Positions 11,337 to 22,505 of a DNA stretch of 64,000 bases are shown one piece after another. Position 1 is the stretch's first letter. Every line of letters starts with the position of its first letter. Origin of the DNA: Mansonella perstans (taxonomy: Eukaryota > Nematoda > Chromadorea > Rhabditida > Onchocercidae); assembly GCA_037074765.1 (NCBI GenBank), contig JBAMDO010000036.1:186001-250000 (forward strand). The letters are read 5' to 3'. The position numbers and the translations under genes were made by a program. The notes beneath the pieces are model-generated. The model had not been told where the DNA came from and searched no databases. It saw nothing but the letters and a program-made list of their open reading frames with translations.

Positions 11337-14300
11337 ATGGCACTATCATGGGTACATTGCAATAATTGCTATTTAATTGCTGCTGTTCAGAACACCACTG
11401 AACGTGAGAGTTTTGCGCTTGCAAGCTGTGGACACATATTCTGCTCTACGTGTCTTGAGAAATGTGGTATGTTTACTAATATTTTTCTTATTTAGTAGTA
11501 TAAATTACAAATATTGACAAGTAATCAAATTCATTCAAACATATTACAGCGGAGCGTTTCATTCCTCTTTTGATATCGTTAGATTTGATATTGTATTATT
11601 TTAATCTAAATAAAATTATTTGGTTGGAAGTATGTTTTTTTTTAGAAAGTTGCTCAACATTGAATATAACAATTGTAATTATTTTTTTTAAGTAAGTCTG
11701 TTCATGATTGCAGTATCAGAGAAAATATGTTCAGTATGTGGACATTCACCATTTATTTATGAAAACATGGGGCATCGTGTGAGTGAGAAAACAAACTACT
11801 TTCAGGTTTGTATTGGTTAAATTTGTTTTGAAGGAAGTGATATAGTTGGAAATAAATGTGAAGTAATTTCAGGCACCTAATACTTTACTGATGAATGCTT
11901 TGAAAAAAGTAAATTCTGTCATCAAATTCCAGCAGCATCAGTACAGCATAATGCAAAAGAATTTGAATACCACGGTAAACTTTTGAATTCTAGGATGCAA
12001 TTGTTTCCAAAAATTTCCAGTACTAATGTCAGCAATTTTCCGTGCACTATCAGATGGCATTATTAGTCATTGATTCTTTGTCATTGATTTTCTTATTCTA
12101 TACTCCGATAATAAATGATATTGATTAGTTTGGCACAATGATATGCCATTTAGCTAACTGCTAGGCTGCTAAGCAGAAATTTGGGACATTTTTTGATGAG
12201 GACATTATGTTCTAAAGGAAAGTTCTGTCTTTTTTAATTTGCAAATCAAGTAAAAATTAATGTTTTAAGAAGTATTAAGCAATATTTATATTGAGAAATT
12301 TTCAAATCAGTATTTGGAAGAATTTGTCAAATCAATATTTGGAAGAATCACAGATAGTAGATAGTAGATAGGAAATATATTTCTGAGTGAAAATCAGACT
12401 AAATTTGTTCATGCTTCGCAGAATATATATTCACTGTTTAAACCAGGATAATTATGTTTGTTCTTCATGGAAATAATGCAGAAAATATGCATTGATTAGC
12501 ATTTTTTGAACAGTGAATAATATTTCGACGTATGAAGAATATAAGCCTGACTTTTATTTGCAGATATATTTTTCATCTATTTGTTGCTTTTTCCAACTGT
12601 AGATTTTGAAAAATTTCAAAAATTGTGAAGCATGTCATATTTCCTTAGCGAATCTAAGAAATATTTTCTTAATTTTAGCATGAAAAGATTAATAATGTAG
12701 CTAATCAATGCAAGGAAACTACAAAAATTTGCGACATTTTGGAAAGGTGAATTTTACTACTTTGTAGAAGAGAGAATAATGTATGCATCTTCATAAAAGC
12801 TTTGCATTATCTTTATTCCATACTTATTACTTCAAAAGGTACCGAAAATGACATTGATTTAGTTTAATGCTCAGTCGTCACGACCTCTTTTAATGGCCAT
12901 ATGACATGCAGTAAATTTTGTTCTCTTGTCTGGCTGTTATCTCTTCTGCTGTATGAATTATTAGAATCTATCTGTAGTACCGCTTTCCGTGATATTTCCT
13001 TGTAGAACTTGTTTTAGAGATTCAAATTCACTGGTGAGTAATATGCAACACCATGATGGAATGTTACAGCATTTGAACAGTTCATTTGCAGACTGTATAG
13101 GAAATTGGAAACATTATGAAGACAATAGAGAGAATGTCAATACATTGGGTATGTTTCTAAATTTAAGCGAAAATTAAAACAAAAAGAGAAAGAATGAGGC
13201 TTGGTATGATTACAAAAGGAAAACATATATTAGCAAAGGAAAAGCAAATTTGCTAATTGCATTCATATTTAGGATCGATGAATTTGAAGCACCAGTCTTC
13301 TCAGGACAACAACGTAAAACATATTTTCATGACAATTTTTTTTTCTATATATTCTTCATAATAGTCATTCAGTTTACACTTATTGGTATTTTTTATTTGC
13401 TTATCTAAGAAATAACTGTATTGAAAATTTAAATTGTACAATTTTTCTCAATACTTGCAGCGAAGTTTATCATATTTCAATACAGAAATAATTAAACCGC
13501 TTCAGGCAGTGAAGGCATCTGGAAATTTGGCAGCGGTATTCGGTGGTAAGGATAGAAGTAATGAAATGAAATCGAATCAGTAAGTTTTTATCTTTTAAAG
13601 CGATCTATAAATATTTTCACAGCATCTGAAAAATATGACCTTATTTTAAATTTTCAAATTTCCTCTTATGAAAGATTATAAACGATATCAGTTACAGTAT
13701 AGTGCAGGCTAACCTATTATGAGTTCCAACTTTTTTCAGTTTGAGGTTAAATACCCTTATCGTGCTTTCGATATAGTGATATAGAAAAGGTTTCGTTTTT
13801 CTTTCTAGTCTTTGTTTAGGATTGGAATATTTAAGATATTGTCAAATCCTAAGCAACTGAATTCAATTCTTTCGTAGTATTTTAGGCTTTCGTGAATATT
13901 TCAGTTATCTAGAATGTTTAAATATTTATAATCACTGAAAAAGCTTTTCTTTTTTTCGAGAAGCGTCCTTCCAACCTTCCATCTGGTAAAAAAAACATTT
14001 TGGCAGGCTGACGCAAATTTATTTAATGTGTAAATAAATAGCAAAAAAATAGATGATTGCATTTTCTCAGTACTTTGGAACCAGTATTGAATTCATAAAG
14101 AATTTTTTCTGCTATATTGAAAATAATCTAATATAGTTGATAGTATATTCTTGGATACCACTTTTTTTCAGATTCACGAACAATAGCTATCCATACATGC
14201 AATATATATCGCAAAACAACGCTCATTCATCAGCAGTTATGTGTTCGGAAGCAGCACAGATCAAAAAAAGTGCATTTAATTTACAGCAGCTAGGGAGCAA

Positions 14301-14469
14301 AAGGGGACCAGAAGTGTTGCAAAATATGCAATCATCACAACATGCATCTAAAATAGAATCGAGTATGCGAGGACTATTCAATACGTACGCAAGGATTATT
14401 CAATACGTACGTACACATTCCCTTAGCCGTTCACCACCTCGCAAAAATAGACGTTCTGATGATAATTAG
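11337..14469 (+). CDS. ZHP/RNF212/Zip3-like RING-finger protein (meiotic crossover control)
   Basis: This is a putative SUMO/ubiquitin E3-type RING protein of the Zip3/RNF212/ZHP family, which acts on the synaptonemal complex to choose crossover sites. Eight exons join in phase: 11337-11466, 11714-11805, 11873-11974, 12679-12746, 13006-13148, 13273-13313, 13461-13579 and 14172-14469, giving 330 residues. The RING is at the very N-terminus: C8-x2-C11, C31, H33 (ASCGHIFC), C36-x2-C39, C49-x2-C52. WVHCNNCY matches the family's opening, and the finger is followed by the usual helix (LMNALKKVNSVIKFQQHQ). The rest is polar and helical. The C-terminus is Ser/Arg-rich (SLSRSPPRKNRRSDDN), as in family members with regulated tails. 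Which of the several ZHP paralogues it corresponds to cannot be decided here. Confidence 0.8.
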
Positions 14470-16375
14470 GTAGTAGATCTGAATCTGAATATTGCTATAA
14501 ATATATGTCGATATGTGCATATGTATAAATTGGATCATGTATGGATAAGGCCTACTGTCAAATTTCTTGCCGACTTATATGGAATGTTTTGAAACAGCTA
14601 TCATGAGTCTACAGCTATTAAAGTTAAAGTTTTAACTATGTGGGAATCTATTACGAATCATTGTCGCCAAGATATGCCATTCTGAACTGTCATTACTAAT
14701 CCTTATCATCCACACTACTTCTATCTTGATATGATATTTGTTTTGTAACACTGATGATATTTGGGCAGTATATTATGACATACCTTTATGTTAATTTATT
14801 ATGCATTCAAAATTTTTGATCACTTACAGGATACTGAAATATCGCTAATACACAAAATGTATATTTAATCCGTCCTCTCTCGCCCTCATCGTATTGCAAA
14901 TTCTGGCACTGTTTAAATCTTGAGCCTATTATTTTTGGTTTCTTGCATCTAATCTAAACTATTTGATTGAAAATATCTATTATGATTGACTTACTTTGAT
15001 ACGATAGGTATTCTTCCGAAAAAGATATTTGTGACCACGTGAGTGAATCTTTAAATTAATGATTAATATATCATTTGAAAGGATGAATCTTATTAGTTTG
15101 ATGAGAACGCTAAATCTATGAATCATAAAAAATAGATAGTTAATGATTCCTGAAAAAATAGTAGTTTTAGCGTAAGAGTTCTACGCTAGGAAATATTGAA
15201 TATGAATATGTACAAATAACCATTTTATTATGATATCTTGTAAAATGAATAACGAGTTGTGTTTTTTATGTGATTTATTGTTGTAAATATTTCAATTGTG
15301 AATCATTCTAATATTTATTCTAATTTTAATCTTTTGTGAGAAATTTTAAATTAAATGAAGAAGTTATAATTGAAAATGTTATTAAACATAATTCATTGTC
15401 ATCTGTTCTATTCTTCATTTATTTCTATTGAAGTGATCATTTTTTCTAAATATTTCATCGTGCAATACTATGAATGACAATTATTGCGGGAGGATAACAT
15501 TTTTCGAAGTTTTTAAATCAAAGGAATCACGTACATATATTTATTGGCGATGATTACACCTTCTAATTCAATAATAATAATTTGGCTATCAAATTTAGAA
15601 TAAATAACTTTGAGGATCTTATACTTCGGATATGTAGTATAAATAAATGTTGAGTGTCAAAATTATTGCCAGACACTTTCGCAATCTTAGCATAAAGATA
15701 TGATTGCTGAAGAGAGCTGGAGAAAGTAGTCAATTTTAATTCAACGATTGAAATAGATAAATGCGAGAAATGAAGGAGGAGAGAGATAGAGAAAAAAAAA
15801 AAAAACGAGATAATCACCGATTATTTCATGCAAAGCTTATGGCAAATCGTATCGGTTTAATCTGATTGTCGAATTTATTCAGATGGTAAGAAAATTAACA
15901 TTTGGATTAGAAATTTTGTTGAAATAATGATAATAATTGCTAATGATACTAGTACTAATTAATATATTTTAGTTCAGTGTGAAAATTAGAATACGATATC
16001 ATTATTAAACGAAGAAGAAAATCTCGAAATATCCAAGTGAATTGAATATTTCATTCAAAAATGGCATATGGTATGGAATGTATCAATGAATTGGTAGCAA
16101 AAGCAATTATAATTTCATTTCCATGTGACTTTTTTGCTTTCCTAAATAATTTTTCGTTTTTATACTGTCAATTTCTATGAATTGAATTGCTTTATTATTG
16201 TTTAAATTATTTAATTTTTTTTTTATAACAAAGAATGAACTTTTTATCTAATACTAAAATTTGCTAAAGTAGAAATTATTAAAATTTCAGCATCAAATAA
16301 TATTGTCATTGTAATATGATCGATAATGTGATCATTTGATCTACTGCTATAAATACTATTTCTGACTAATATATA
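14470..16375. other. intergenic region
   Basis: About 1.9 kb of AT-rich sequence with no gene that I can support. A minus-strand open frame at 15563-15817 is low-complexity (poly-Phe from a poly-A run) and was not accepted. A TTTCAG acceptor ends at 16290, 85 bases before the next ATG, and may be the trans-splice or 5' UTR acceptor of the acyltransferase gene. Confidence 0.55.
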
Positions 16376-19100
16376 ATGATTTTACCAAGTCTAAAGGGTT
16401 TATCCTTCTGGTTACTGTTATTTTTATCATCATTTCTTGGTTCCATATTTCTTCTATTTCCATTTACACCACTCATATATTTTGCTCCGTCTCTATGGCG
16501 TAAATTTACTGATTATTTTATTGGCTATTGGCTAATTTTGCCATCGGTAAGTTCAAAAAAAAAAAGGAACTTTTTTTCATTATTTGATTTAACCAATGTA
16601 CGAAATTTATATACTTGAGCTAACAAATTTTAGCATAACTGTCAAAATGTTTAGTTCATTTAAATATTTATGCGGGAATTTTCCCAATAAACATCATATT
16701 ACCATAAAAACCGCTCATTCTGGTATACTGTGATGATTTTATCTGACTTTCAAAAAGCTAACAAGCAAAAATTAATGCTTGTTTCTTAAAAATTTATCGT
16801 ATTACTGATAATTCACATTATGCCAAAGTTTCTAAGATAAATTTTAATTGTATTTAAAATCATCGAACTGTATGCTTCATTACCTAATTTCTTCATGTTT
16901 ATTGATTAATTTTTGATCTTCCCACTTGTTTTTTCCTTTAAAATGAACAAGTAATTTTATAGTCATTATGTGATTGCATATTGGGAGTGGAATTTCACAT
17001 CACTGGAGATATGATAAGTCATTCTGAACCAGCACTGATCATCATGAATCATAGAACAAGACTTGATTGGATGTTCTTTTGGAGTGCGCTTTATAAAATG
17101 GATCCGTGGTTACTTACAACTCAAAAAATATCATTGAAAAAACCATTGCAATGCATTCCTGGTGCAGGTTTCTTTTTCAATTTTTTATTTCCTGTTCTTT
17201 TTTTTTCCAATAGAACTTCAATTTTATGACATTTCATACTACAATTGCTATTTTGAAATTTATCTTCTTAATTTGATTCATTTAAATTCCGTTTCGAAAA
17301 CTAAATTTATTGTTATACGCCAAAACACTTATTCAATTTTTTTAAAACTAGTGAAAAGAAACAATCTCTTTATTAATACTTTTGTTAATCTGTTAAGTTA
17401 CAATGATTTGTTTGTTTTATGTTGTTTGCTTTCTTCATCCATTAAAATACAGCTTTCTTTTTCCCTGTATTGAAATTACATAGAAATTTAGGATGGGCAA
17501 TGCAATGTGCAGCTTACTTGTTCCTAGAACGTGACTATAAAAGTGATGCTCATACCATTAGTGATATGATCACCTATTACAAAGATTTGGGACTTCATTA
17601 TCAGGTTGATTTTCTTGTTGTATATTTCTCATGTGTAAAGAGTATTGGATCTGATCTATTCCAGATCATTGCAAATAGTATTTATTTATACCACGTCGGA
17701 GATGGGATTTTAAGGATACTCTATTTAAAAGGAAAACCCATTTAAAGTTGATCTTATTTTTGTTATTCAGTTTTCATGCAACTGAAATCGTTATTGTATT
17801 TTTTGCCAATTGCGGCATTTCCTTTTTTTAAATATATTGCTACTAACACTTTTTAAATCGTTCGCTTTTCTAATGGTTTATGTATTTTTTGTTTTAGATT
17901 TTGCTTTTTCCGGAAGGAACGGATCGTGGTGAACGAGCTGCAAAACGTAGTGATGAATTTGCGATGCAACATGATTTACCGATCTACCACTTTGTTCTGC
18001 ATCCCCGCACGACGGGTTTTTCTTATATAGTGCAAATGATGCGTCAAAGTTAGTGGATTTTTCGACGTTTGGGCAAATCTTGGGCCAAATATTTTAGTAT
18101 TTTTGAGTCTACTGTAACATGTTATCTTTTTTAGAGGTTATAATTTTTCTTTTTTTGCAGAAAATTATCTGAAGAATATTTACGATATAACTGTTGGATA
18201 TCCAGATGAGATTGTCAATTCAGAATTGGAAATACTCCAAAACGGCCGCTTCCCACATGCTGTACACTTCGATGTGAAGAAATATGATGAAAATGATTTA
18301 CCTCAAGATAACTGTGTTTTAGTTAATTGGATCAATCAAATTTGGAGAGAAAAAGAACATCGACTGGAGAATTTTTACAAGGCTGATGTTGCCCACAGAA
18401 AGTTCTCGCCACAGAGTGAAAAAAATAAATGGCCGGTTAATATTTCTGTCAATTATCTGCTAAAATGACTGAAAAATTTATTTTATTTACCCTTCTTTGT
18501 ACCAGAATGATAGATTGAAGGTTTTTCAGTGATCCAAGAAAACAGTCAAAATGTACTGTCTGTTTGAAAAATTGGTGCAGCTAATGCAAGAAATTAGAAG
18601 CTTAGTTTTAATATAAACAAATATATTTTAAATGTAAATAAGTTTCTCGCTGCAAATGATGAAAGAAAGTTGAGAGTTGGTAGAGAAATGAGGATACCAA
18701 AAATTATATATCACGTAAACACATGTGACATATAACTTTAGTTCATTTTTTATTTGTTATATAAAATATTCCTATTTAAAATGCAGTGTATTTTCATTTC
18801 AAGTGTCAAAATTTCGTAATCCAATTGAGCTATTTGCTGCTACCATATTATATCTAAAGTAAAATACATAGGAGCTTTTTTTTTCAGGTACGTACGACAG
18901 GTATTGGTTATTATTTTGCATTTTCATTCTGGGCAGCCATATGTATAATATCAGTATACTTCATTGTTTGTTTTTTCATTGTTAAAGTTTACGTGTTTTT
19001 TGCTTGCATTTTTTACGTCTATTGCCAGTGGCGATATGCTGGTTTACAAAATTTAACACTGCAATTGTTCAAACAACAACAACAGCAGCAGCGGCAATAA
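16376..19100 (+). CDS. LCLAT1/ACL-8/9/10-type lysophospholipid acyltransferase, paralogue 1
   Basis: This is a PlsC/LPLAT-family, acyl-CoA-dependent enzyme of the ER membrane. Relatives reacylate lysophosphatidylinositol and lysocardiolipin. Six exons join in phase: 16376-16546, 16963-17167, 17492-17604, 17898-18048, 18161-18435 and 18888-19100, giving 375 residues, the usual family length. An N-terminal hydrophobic segment leads to the catalytic motif NHRTRLD at 86-92, then GWAMQCAAYLF, the substrate motif FPEGTDR near 167-173, and the family-specific LHPRTTGF at 197-204. YDITVGYPDEI and the C-terminal transmembrane segments follow. It ends in a short Gln run (FKQQQQQQRQ). Exon boundaries correspond one-to-one with the second paralogue downstream, showing an old tandem duplication. 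Exact acyl specificity is not visible. Confidence 0.88.
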
Positions 19101-22100
19101 ATAAACCAAAATTTTTGAGTATTATTTAAGTATATACACTCATTGCTTTTTGTATTTTATGCCTCAAGGGAATGCTTTCATCTATAATACATATTTCATT
19201 TTATTACGCAAAATAGCAAAAAAAAAAAAAAAAAAAATGCAGCAAAAACAAACAATCAAATTTCGTGATCTCACACTTTTTGAAATTTTCATTTCCTTGA
19301 ATATTTATTCATTTTGTTACATCAATATTGCGTTCAACTTAGATATGTACTAATTTTGATATGGCAATGTAATGATGCTGATCATAAAATGAGAATTTAT
19401 GCATCTCAGCTTCAGTTAATTAGAAGTGATACAATTAAATTTTGATTGGAGGCAGTGGACCTATTGAAAGAGCTATGATGATACATGGTCTCATCATCCT
19501 AACATCTGTAGTTTCCATATACTTGTTTTTTATATTGTACTCTCGAGAATATATATTTGTGACTAAAACATGTGTCTTCATATCTTGAGATCTATAGTTT
19601 TTTATTGTACAGTTATTTTTTTATATTGTTTTACTTTGGATATGTGTTATTTCTAGCAGATTTTTGATATATTTATTATGGAAAAAATACGAAAAGAAAT
19701 GTTTTTGTATGCAAATTTGAAAAGCTGCCAATCTGATAATACAATGAATGAAATCTGAAATCTTTGTAAAATATTTCATTTCTGAATACAGTTCGATTAT
19801 TTTATGATTTAATACTATACCGTTTTATTTTATTAATTTAATACTGTTCGATAGTTGTTGTAAAACATGTCTTATTTTATATTCATCCTTTTTTTCAAAT
19901 ATTCCTTGCACAGTAGAATATTAGCATAAAACTTTCACTAATTTCAATTGTATGCTGGGATATGTGCTAATTATAGTTAAATTTTAGTTTACATCTGTTG
20001 CCTAGAGTGAAGTTACAAACATACAGGAGAGAAAATCGAATTTGCAGTTGTCCTTTTTCTCGCCACTTATCTTGAGAATTTTAAAATTCATTTATTTTTC
20101 AGTACTTTTCATATATCTTCAAGTTTATTGGTTTACATCGAATAAGAAATGTGACATCTCTTTCTGTCATTTAATTAAGCAGGTTCCTTATTTCTATGAA
20201 TGTTGAATGAACTTTGCATGGTCACTTCCTCAATACTACATGCATGGTCACTTCCTCAATACTACATGCATGGTCACTTCCTCAAAACTACATGCATGTT
20301 CACGCATAAATATATCACGTAAAATGCATACCCCGTTTACGTATCTGTTTGTAATTTTCACGAAAGTTTCATTGATGAACGATCGGTGCATTGTTTTTAA
20401 TCTTATTAACGGAATCATTCTTTTACGAACAGTTTGTATGTATTGTATTGAAAGTCATTAATTTACTTTAAATCTGTTGATATTAAAATTTTAGCATATT
20501 TTTCTTTGTGCGGCAATTGTAAAATAAACTATGCTTTCTAATATACTTATCAGTTCACACTTCTGTATGATAAAATAACATTAAATTTGTTTCAAAAAAA
20601 CCAGTTTTTTAATGTTTCTTATTATTTCAAATTTCCAATAAAATTTCATTTTTTTTCAAATTTCAGATTTTTCAATAAATTTTTTCGTTTGAATGTCAAA
20701 TTTCTAATGAAATTATCAGCATTTTTTTCAATTTGTAATTTTTTGTTTGCGTCAAATTTTTGACAAAATAAAAGTATTTTAGTTTCTATTATGGAAGAAA
20801 ATTTGAAAAAATTTCCTACGAAATATGTGTCACTTTCTTATCTCTTATTTTCTCATTTCATTTCTTACTATTAAATCACTATGATTTTTTGAATTCTTTA
20901 ATTATTTATTAATTTCCATTTGTTCCAAGTTTTTATGTTTGGTTTATTTTAAATAAGATTTCTTTGTTTCAAAACGAAAATATTTTTTCTCATAATCATT
21001 TCATATGTCCAATATTTTTTTTCCTAAATTTCACATTTTCAATAAATTTTTTTTTGCCTTTCAAAACGATGGGCTTTTGTTAGGATTAATAATAAATTAG
21101 TATTGGCAGTAACGTAAATGTTAGAATGATGGGGTATGTGAAAAGCCAAGAGTGTTTTGCTAACCATCGATTTTTCTTGGTTATTTTTGTCATAGAACAG
21201 GTTGCAGAACAATTATTTCTACATTAAAGGTAGTCATCATTTTATTCCACCATGTTGTGTGGAGTTTTCATTCTTTTCGAAAATTTCCTCTTCCTTTCGC
21301 GTACTTCTAAAATTGTCTAGAAATGATGCATCTGTCATTTCTTCAAAATATTTTAAGTTGATTCATTTTTTCTGCTATTCTTATTCAAAATTCTCCCTAT
21401 TGTTATTTTACTAATTAATTAATGGTCGTACTATTCATAAAAGATAATGCTAGAAAACAGCTGGAGATGATAGCAGTGATACATTAAGTTACTTGAAACC
21501 ATAAATGACTCATTAAATAAAGATGCATCTGTAATTACGAATTATATTAATCTTTCTGGAATTTTTAGTAATTAATTATTTACAAACTATTTTGTTAGAA
21601 ATATTAGTAGCAATTTCCGCAGTAGCGCAAACTTTTTTAATATGGTTATATTTCAAGTCTTATTCGTAAAAAGTAGTGGTTGTTAACTTGCGCTCTGCCA
21701 CAAATAAAATATGGTTCGAGAGAGGTCACAGCGCTGTGTATGAAAAACAGGAAAAGAGTAATTTCTTTTTTTTTGTATCTTTTTTAATAAAAACTTTCAA
21801 AGTTATTCCAAGTTTAATGAACATTAAAAGTTTTGATTAAATGTCTATTTTCAAATTAACAGAGTTCATTATGTTTGAACCTTGTGTTGATTGTTACAAT
21901 AAAAAAGACCAAAATGATGGTTGGTTAATAAAATATTGGGAATTCATCCATTTATATAGAGTGATAATAAAGACCGTAAAATTCCATAATTGCGATAGTG
22001 TTTCCTCCTTTTTTTTGTTTTTCTCCAAATGATATGTAAATGAAAATTGGAAATATTGCAGGAATTATTATTGCACAAGTCCACTGCGACAAATAAGGCT

Positions 22101-22383
22101 TAAAATTCAAAGCCAAAATTAGATGCGAGAAAAAAGTTTTCTGTAATTAAATATAATTGACAGATAAATCAACATTTGATGAATTTTTACAAGCAGAAGG
22201 AAGTTTTGATAAAGTTTTATGGAATGAAATGGAGGAAATAATGAAATATTTTCTTTCATTTAATTATCTTTCATCTTTCTTGCTGTTTTTTTTTCCCTTT
22301 GGTTTTTAAGCATGATGAATTGAGGATGATTAGTTATTTTGATCAAATAACATTTTCGTCTTATTTCTTTAAAAAACCAAAAC
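19101..22383. other. intergenic region, mostly left part of duplicated arm A
   Basis: No gene was recognised. From about 19975 rightward the sequence is repeated in inverted orientation up to 33838. It includes a 26-bp tandem repeat at 20215-20304 and T-rich low complexity at 20580-21060. A block at about 21061-21590 has no counterpart in the inverted copy. Open frames at 20207-20461, 21202-21414 and 21841-22032 look like chance. Confidence 0.5.
20215..20304 (+). repeat. 26-bp tandem repeat, about 3.5 copies
   Basis: The unit begins TGCATGGTCACTTCCTC and is repeated three times plus a partial fourth. The third copy has an AAT to AAA change. The same array is present in the inverted arm at 33512-33600 with the same variant. 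Confidence 0.85.
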
Positions 22384-22448
22384 AATCATGCATTATTGAG
22401 GAGAACAATTGATTCACTTATTGGCTTCTGAATGTTTATGCCAAATGT
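22384..22448 (+). pseudogene. relic of acyltransferase exon 1 (pseudo-exon)
   Basis: This 65-bp stretch closely resembles the 3' half of exon 1 of the gene just downstream (about 22643-22707), including the HALWRRTIDRLIGF coding region. It carries a TGA where the real exon has TGG and lacks the splice donor. It is also present in the inverted arm at 31603-31667, so it predates the big duplication. It is evidence for an earlier partial tandem duplication. Confidence 0.75.
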
Positions 22449-22470
22449 ATTATTATATTATTTGTTTCCT

Positions 22471-22480
22471 TTTTTTTCAG
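22471..22480 (+). other. probable trans-splice acceptor of acyltransferase paralogue 2
   Basis: A T8-CAG acceptor ends at 22480, 25 bases before the ATG at 22506, with no upstream coding exon. The same site is kept in the inverted copy (AG at 31571-31570, minus strand). Spliced-leader addition is likely but not proven by sequence. Confidence 0.45.
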
Positions 22481-22505
22481 GCTAAATTTTACTTGATTAT
22501 CAAAA

